Positions 57,312-64,000 of a stretch of 64,000 nucleotides of DNA are shown here, piece by piece. How positions within the stretch are numbered: position 1 is the stretch's first letter; every line of letters starts with the position of its first letter. The position numbers and the translations under genes were made by a program. The notes beneath the pieces are model-generated. The model saw only the letters and a list, made by a program, of their open reading frames with translations, did not search any database and was not told the origin of the DNA. This DNA is from Chrysaora quinquecirrha (taxonomy: Eukaryota; Cnidaria; Scyphozoa; Semaeostomeae; Pelagiidae): positions 4,698,202 through 4,762,201 of the forward strand of contig JACTAT010000039.1 of the NCBI GenBank assembly GCA_014526335.1. The letters run 5' to 3'.

Positions 57312-59026
57312 AGACATCTATATGAGGTTTTTATGATTTTCAATACAATAACACACACAAACACTACTCTTTGTATACTGAATCTTTATTTATGATCCTT
57401 AACGGTTGAATTAATAAATATCACATTTTCCGGAATAAACACCTTTTGCCAATAGAGGTTTCCGCAAAAGATGGCCGCCGTTTCTGTCAATCCCCAACCT
57501 CGTACCCAGGGCAAATAGAACCTCTCCGTAAACACTGCGCTGTCCACATTTGACCCTGGAACCGGTTTCGCTGTTCTGCATTCTGATTGGCTAAGACCGA
57601 ACAATAGAAGTTTTGTTGTCCGCATACATTAGAAAGTCGCCAATGGCGTTCGACCTGATGAAAGAAATTTCAAAACAAACCCGGGGCTTTTACACTCCTA
57701 AATGACAAAGAAAGCAGCTAAAATGTTATTGCTTTGAACTAGGATATAAAGAATAGACAGACAAGGAATGATAAAGGCAAATTATAGCTGCAGTTTAACA
57801 TCTATACAGCAAAAATACAGAAGGTTTGAAGCAAACAAACTTGCATTTACCGCGGTAAAATTTTGAGCAGCAAAAGATAAAGGATAAATAATTTTCAAGA
57901 AAGCCGAAATGAACTGAAATAGTTTAAAATTTGCACTTTAGAAAAAAAGTTTGTTTAAATTTGAGCGGCAATAACTTTTTGTCGCTTTTTGTAACATTTA
58001 TTTTGTTGCACAAAACTTCAAAAGTGGAGAATTCTCATTCACGCTCACGCATCGCAAAGCAAACTTCTCTGCAGCAAATATTTATGATTCAACTTGAATC
58101 TTCAAGAAGAAAAAGTTGCCGGCTTTAAATAAATTGCTCTGACCTGAAATGCATAGGAAGGCACTGCAGTAATGTATCTAGCATTAATGAGCGAAAATCT
58201 TCATTCTTCACGTAATACAAGTTCATGGCTTTTGTAAAAACTCGGTAGAAGCTCTCAATAAAACTTTCAGTATAAACCCGAGTATAAACAAACTTGATAA
58301 CTTCTAACAACAGCAAACGCTTGCTAGCATGGAGTTTTAAGATAGTTCATCAACCTTCAGTCCTCTGATTCCTCGGAAGCACTTATTTTTTCATTTGGTT
58401 ACAAATGAATCGTTGAAAGCAAGTGCAACCGAACAAAACATTTTACTGTGTCTCAAACTCATTGACGAATTGAAAAGCTGTGGCCACTGCTGCAATCATT
58501 TACATAATTTATGCTAATTATTCCAAGCCTAAAACTGCCAAATTTTGGAAGCCGGTCCCAAGGGTATCTGTTGAGGTTTGAGATAACAACAACAACAACA
58601 GATATCCTTGGGAACGAAGTTGGTCAATCCCTTGTTTTTCTTAAGGTATTTCGAAGGGAATTCTGGGAATAATTTCCTTAGCTACGAATTCAACGTTTGC
58701 AGCTATGTAAAATACACAACTAAGGAAATTATCCCCAGAATTCCTTTCGAAAAGCCTTAATGAAAATAGTAGGCTAAAACGGCGGCCATCTTTTGCGGAA
58801 GCGTGCGTCTATTGCTGTAAAACTTAATTTTTGTCAGAACGTATAGTTTATCGTATAGTAATAGCTCCTCTTTGAGTCGTACGTACAAATAAGAACCGGG
58901 CGCTTAATTGAAGATAAAATTCCAATTATAATGGTTTCTCATATTCTATTTGTTTTTAATTTCTTATATGAATTTTTAACATGTTCTAACTTACTTATGT
59001 ACACTCATATACTCGGTAGTGATTTG
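57312..59026. other. 3' flank of the ZFYVE gene up to the satellite
   Basis: No gene is supported. It contains an inverted 24-bp repeat pair (57459-57483 and 58777-58801) with TTCCGCAAAAGATGGCCGCC. It also has a palindrome at 58557-58613 (CCAAGGGTATCTGTT...AACAGATATCCTTGG) and an inverted-repeat element at 58640-58762 (TTAAGGTATTTCGAAGGGAA ... TTCCTTTCGAAAAGCCTTAA). Confidence 0.6.
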
Positions 59027-62000
59027 GCATCTCCAGCCAATTTGAGCAAAGAAAAAAGAACCCTAAAATCGACCTATTTTTGGCCAAAAAGGTAAGGTTA
59101 TACTAAGGCAAAATGGCTAAAAATCGACCAAAATCAGGGCTTTCAAAAATCTTTCTAAATCATCCAAGAGCACTTTCTAGGCTATTATAAGGCTATAAGG
59201 TGCATCTCCAGCCAATTTCAGCAAAGAAAAAAGAACCTTAAAGTCGACCTATTTTTGGCCAAAAAGGTAAGGCTATACTAAGGCAAAATGGCTAAAAATC
59301 GACCAAAATCAGGGCTTTCAAAAATCCTTCTAAATCATCCAAGAACACTTTCTAGGCTATTATAAGGCTATAATCTGCATCTCCAGCCAATTTGAGCAAA
59401 GAAAAAAGCACCTTAAAATCGACCTATTTTTGGCCAAAAAGGTAAGGTTATACTAAGGCAAAATGGCTAAAATCGACCAAAATCAGGGCTTTCAAAAATC
59501 CTTCTAAATCATCCAAGAGCACTTTCTAGGCTATTATAAGGCTATCAGGAGCATCTCCAGCCAATTTGAGCAAAGAAAAAAGCACCTTAAAATCGACCTA
59601 TTTTTGGCCAAAAAGGTAAGGTTATACTAAGGCAAAATGGCTAAAAATCGACCAAAATCAGGGCTTTCAAAAATCCTTCTAAATCATCCAAGAGCACTTT
59701 CTAGGCTATTATAAGGCTATCAGGAGCATCTCCAGCCAATTTGAGCAAAGAAAAAAGATACCTAAAATGGACCTATTTTTGGCCAAAAAGGTAAGGTTAT
59801 ACTAAGGCAAGATGGCTAAAAATCGACCAAAATCAGGGCTTTCAAAAATCCTTCTAAATCATCCAAGAGCACTTTCTAGGCTATTATAAGGCTATAAGGT
59901 GCATCTCCAGCCAATTTGAGCAAAGAAAAAAGAACCTTAAAGTCGACCTATTTTTGGCCAAAAAGGTAAGGCTATACTAAGGCAAAATGGCTAAAAATCG
60001 ACCAAAATCAGGGCTTTCAAAAATCCTTCTAAATCATCCAAGAGCACTTTCTAGGCTATTATAAGGCTATAATCTGCATCTCCAGCCAATTTGAGCAAAG
60101 AAAAAAGCACCTTAAAATCGTCCTATTTTTGGCCAAAAAGGTAAGGTTATACTAAGGCAAAATGGCTAAAAATCGACCAAAATCAGGGCTTTCAAAAATC
60201 TTTCAAAATCATCCAAGAGCACTTTCTAGGCTATTATAAGGCAATAAGGTGCATCTCCAGCTAATTTGAGCAAAGAAAAAAGAACCATAAAATCGACCTA
60301 TTTTTGGCCAAAAAGGTAAGGTTATACTAAGGCAAAATGGCTAAAATCGACCAAAATCAGGGCTTTCAAAAATCCTTCTAAATCATCCAAGAGCACTTTC
60401 TAGGCTATTATAAGGCTATAACATGCATCTCCAGCCAATTTGAGCAAAGAAAAAAGCACCTTAAAATCGACCTATTTTTGGCCAAAAAGGTAAGGTTATA
60501 CTAAGGCAAAATGGCTAAAAATCGACCAAAATCAGGGCTTTCAAAAATCCTTCTAAATCATCCAAGAGCACTTTCTAGGCTATTATAAGGCTATAACCTG
60601 CATCTCTAGCCAATGTGAGCAAGGAAAAAAGAACCCTAAAATCGACCTATTTTTGGCCAAAAAGGTAAGGCTATACTAAGGCAAAATGGCTGAAAATCGA
60701 CCAAAATGAGGGCTTTAAAAAATCCTTCTAAATCATCCAAGAGCACTTTCTAGGCTATTATAAGGCTATAAGGTGCATCTCCAGCCAATTTCAGCAAAGA
60801 AAAAAGCACCTTAAAATCGACCTATTTTTGGCCAAAAAGGTAAGGCTATACTAAGGCAAATGGGCTAAAAATCGACCAAAATCAGGGTTTTCAAAAGTCT
60901 TTCTAAATCATCGAAGAGCACTTTCTAGGCTATTATAAGGCTATAACCTGCATCTCTAGCCAATTTGAGCAGAGAAAAAAGAACCCTAAAATCGACCTAT
61001 TTTTGGCCAAAAAGGTAAGGTTATACTAAGGCAAAATGGCTAAAAATCGACCAAAATCAGGGCTTTCAAAAATCTTTCTAAATCATCCAAGAGCACTTTC
61101 TAGGCTATTATAAATTTGAGCAAAGAAAAAGCACCTTAAAATCGACCTATTTTTGGCTATAAAAAATCTTTCTAAATCATCCAAGAGCACTGCATCTCCA
61201 GCCAATTTGAGCAAAGAAAAAGCACCTTAAAATCGACCTATTTTTGGCCAAAAGGTAAGGTTATACTAAGGCAAAATGGCTAAAATCGACCAAAATCAGG
61301 GCTTTCAAAAATCCTTCTAAATCATCCAAGAGCACTTTCTAGGCTATTATAAGGCTATAATCTGCATCTCCAGCCAATTTGAGCAAAGAAAAAAGCACCT
61401 TAAAATCGACCTATTTTTGGCCAAAAAGGTAAGGTTATACTAAGGCAAAATGGCTAAAAATCGACCAAAATCAGGGCTTTCAAAAATCCTTCTAAATCAT
61501 CCAAGAGCACTTTCTAGGCTATTATAAGGCTATAACCTGCATCTCCAGCCAATTTGAGCAAAGAAAAAAGCACCTTAAAATCGACCTATTTTTGGCCAAA
61601 AAGGTAAGGTTATACTAAGGCAAAATGGCTAAAAATCGACCAAAATCAGGGCTTTCAAAAATCCTTCTAAATCATCCAAGAGCACTTTCTAGGCTATTAT
61701 AAGGCTACAACCTGCATCTCCAGCCAATTTTAGCAAAGAAAAAAGCACCTTAAAATCGACCTATTTTTGGCCAAAAAGGTAAGGTTATACTAAGGCAAAA
61801 TGGCTAAAAATCGACCAAAATCAGGGCTTTCAAAAATCCTTCTAAATCATCCAAGAGCACTTTCTAGGCTATTATAAGGCTATCAGGAGCATCTCCAGCC
61901 AATTTGAGCAAAGAAAAAAGCACCTTAAAATCGACCTATTTTTGGCCAAAAAGGTAAGGTTATACTAAGGCAAAATGGCTAAAAATCGACCAAAATCAGG

Positions 62001-64000
62001 GCTTTCAAAAATCCTTCTAAATCATCCAAGAGCACTTTCTAGGCTATTATAAGGCTATCAGGAGCATCTCCAGCCAATTTGAGCAAAGAAAAAAGCACCT
62101 TAAAATCGACCTATATTTGGCCAAAAATGTAAGGTTATACTAAGGCAAGATGGCTAAAAATCGACCAAAATCAGGGATTTCAAAAGTCTTTCTAAATCAT
62201 CCAAGAGCACTTTCTAGGCTATTATAAGGCTATCAGGAGCATCTCCAGCCAATTTGAGCAAAGAAAAAAGCACCTTAAAATCGACCTATTTTTGGCCAAA
62301 AGGTAAGGTTATACTAAGGCAAAATGGCTAAAATCGACCAAAATCAGGGCTTTCAAAAATCCTTCTAAATCATCCAAGAGCACTTTCTAGGCTATTATAA
62401 GGCTATCAGGAGCATCTCCAGCCAATTTGAGCAAAGAAAAAAGCACCTTAAAATCGACCTATTTTTGGCCAAAAGGTAAGGTTATACTAAGGCAAAATGG
62501 CTAAAATCGACCAAAATCAGGGCTTTCAAAATCCTTCTAAATCATCCAAGAGCACTTTCTAGGCTATTATAAGGCTATCAGGAGCATCTCCAGCCAATTT
62601 GAGCAAAGAAAAAAGCACCTTAAAATCGACCTATTTTTGGCCAAAAGGTAAGGTTATACTAAGGCAAAATGGCTAAAATCGACCAAAATCAGGGCTTTCA
62701 AAAATCCTTCTAAATCATCCAAGAGCACTTTCTAGGCTATTATAAGGCTATCAGGAGCATCTCCAGCCAATTTGAGCAAAGAAAAAAGCACCTTAAAATC
62801 GACCTATTTTTGGCCAAAAGGTAAGGTTATACTAAGGCAAAATGGCTAAAATCGACCAAAATCAGGGCTTTCAAAAATCCTTCTAAATCATCCAAGAGCA
62901 CTTTCTAGGCTATTATAAGGCTATCAGGAGCATCTCCAGCCAATTTGAGCAAAGAAAAAAGCACCTTAAAATCGACCTATTTTTGGCCAAAAGGTAAGGT
63001 TATACTAAGGCAAAATGGCTAAAATCGACCAAAATCAGGGCTTTCAAAAATCCTTCTAAATCATCCAAGAGCACTTTCTAGGCTATTATAAGGCTATCAG
63101 GAGCATCTCCAGCCAATTTGAGCAAAGAAAAAAGCACCTTAAAATCGACCTATTTTTGGCCAAAAAGGTAAGGTTATACTAAGGCAAAATGGCTAAAATC
63201 GACCAAAATCAGGGCTTTCAAAAATCCTTCTAAATCATCCAAGAGCACTTTCTAGGCTATTATAAGGCTATCAGGAGCATCTCCAGCCAATTTGAGCAAA
63301 GAAAAAAGCACCTTAAAATCGACCTATTTTTGGCCAAAAAGGTAAGGTTATACTAAGGCAAAATGGCTAAAATCGACCAAAATCAGGGCTTTCAAAAATC
63401 CTTCTAAATCATCCAAGAGCACTTTCTAGGCTATTATAAGGCTATCAGGAGCATCTCCAGCCAATTTGAGCAAAGAAAAAAGCACCTTAAAATCGACCTA
63501 TTTTTGGCCAAAAAGGTAAGGCTATACTAAGGCAAAATGGCTAAAATCGACCAAAATCAGAGCTTTCAAAAATCCTTCTAAATCATCCAAGAGTACTTTC
63601 TAGGCTATTATAAGGCTATCAGGAGCATCTCCAGCCAATTTGAGCAAAGAAAAAAGCACCTTAAAATCGACCTATTTTTGGCCAAAAGGTAAGGTTATAC
63701 TAAGGCAAAATGGCTAAAATCGACCAAAATCAGGGCTTTCAAAAATCCTTCTAAATCATCCAAGAGCACTTTCTAGGCTATTATAAGGCTATCAGGAGCA
63801 TCTCCAGCCAATTTGAGCAAAGAAAAAAGCACCTTAAAATCGACCTATTTTTGGCCAAAAGGTAAGGTTATACTAAGGCAAAATGGCTAAAATCGACCAA
63901 AATCAGGGCTTTCAAAAATCCTTCTAAATCATCCAAGAGCACTTTCTAGGCTATTATAAGGCTATCAGGAGCATCTCCAGCCAATTTGAGCAAAGAAAAA
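59027..64000. repeat. Satellite array, unit about 172-175 bp
   Basis: About 28 head-to-tail copies start at GCATCTCCAGCCAATTTGAG (59027, 59202, 59377, 59551 ...) and continue past the window edge. Units are nearly identical. Most length differences are A5 versus A4 at fixed places (GGCCAAAAAGG, GGCTAAAAATCG, TTTCAAAAATCC). Ends of the unit vary (CTATCAGGA, CTATAACCT, CTATAAGGT, CTATAATCT), which marks subfamilies; the CTATCAGGA type dominates after about 61880. One rearranged, shortened stretch lies at about 61110-61200. There is no coding capacity. Monomer size would suit a nucleosome-phased or centromere/heterochromatin satellite. Confidence 0.97.

Overview
The window is nuclear DNA of an invertebrate animal. 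The genes have introns with GT..AG borders, AATAAA signals and some TATA boxes, and there are many tRNA-derived SINEs, short inverted-repeat DNA transposons and a long satellite array. The repeat style and gene set (SLC46 cluster, NACHT-WD40 protein, single ZFYVE9/16-type gene) suggest a cnidarian or another early-branching marine invertebrate. This is inference; the species cannot be fixed from the sequence.

Layout. 1-12.8 kb: a cluster of three SLC46-type (MFS) transporter genes on strands +, - and +. The middle one is split by a 733-bp hAT-like insertion with an exact 8-bp target duplication. 12.97-23.1 kb: an RNA 3'-terminal phosphate cyclase (RTCA) gene on +, with ten of an expected eleven exons found and introns crowded with MITEs, SINEs and a LINE 3' end. 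23.1-26.1 kb: repeat-rich intergenic DNA. 26.17-27.22 kb: an unrecognised, probably disordered protein on -. 27.2-31.2 kb: mostly intergenic, with one weak + exon candidate. 31.2-33.9 kb: a TPR protein gene on - with acidic 3' exons. 35.7-42.9 kb: a DUF4062-NACHT-WD40 (NWD1-like STAND) gene on -. 44.4-57.3 kb: a complete 17-exon ZFYVE9/ZFYVE16 (SARA/endofin) orthologue on +, divergent from the NACHT gene. 59.0-64.0 kb: a satellite with a ~172-175-bp unit that runs off the end of the window.

The most important cross-cutting observation is that nearly every gene carries one or two reading-frame breaks, and almost all behave as if one base were missing, usually an A in a short A run. The affected genes include conserved ones (RTCA, ZFYVE9/16). 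The satellite copies also differ mainly by A5 versus A4 at fixed sites. I read this as residual single-base deletion error in the assembly rather than mass pseudogenisation. Proteins predicted automatically here would be truncated. No clearly new biological system is visible. The most biologically notable loci are the NACHT-WD40 gene with a possible lipid-anchored N-terminus beside a TPR gene, and the transposon-split transporter.
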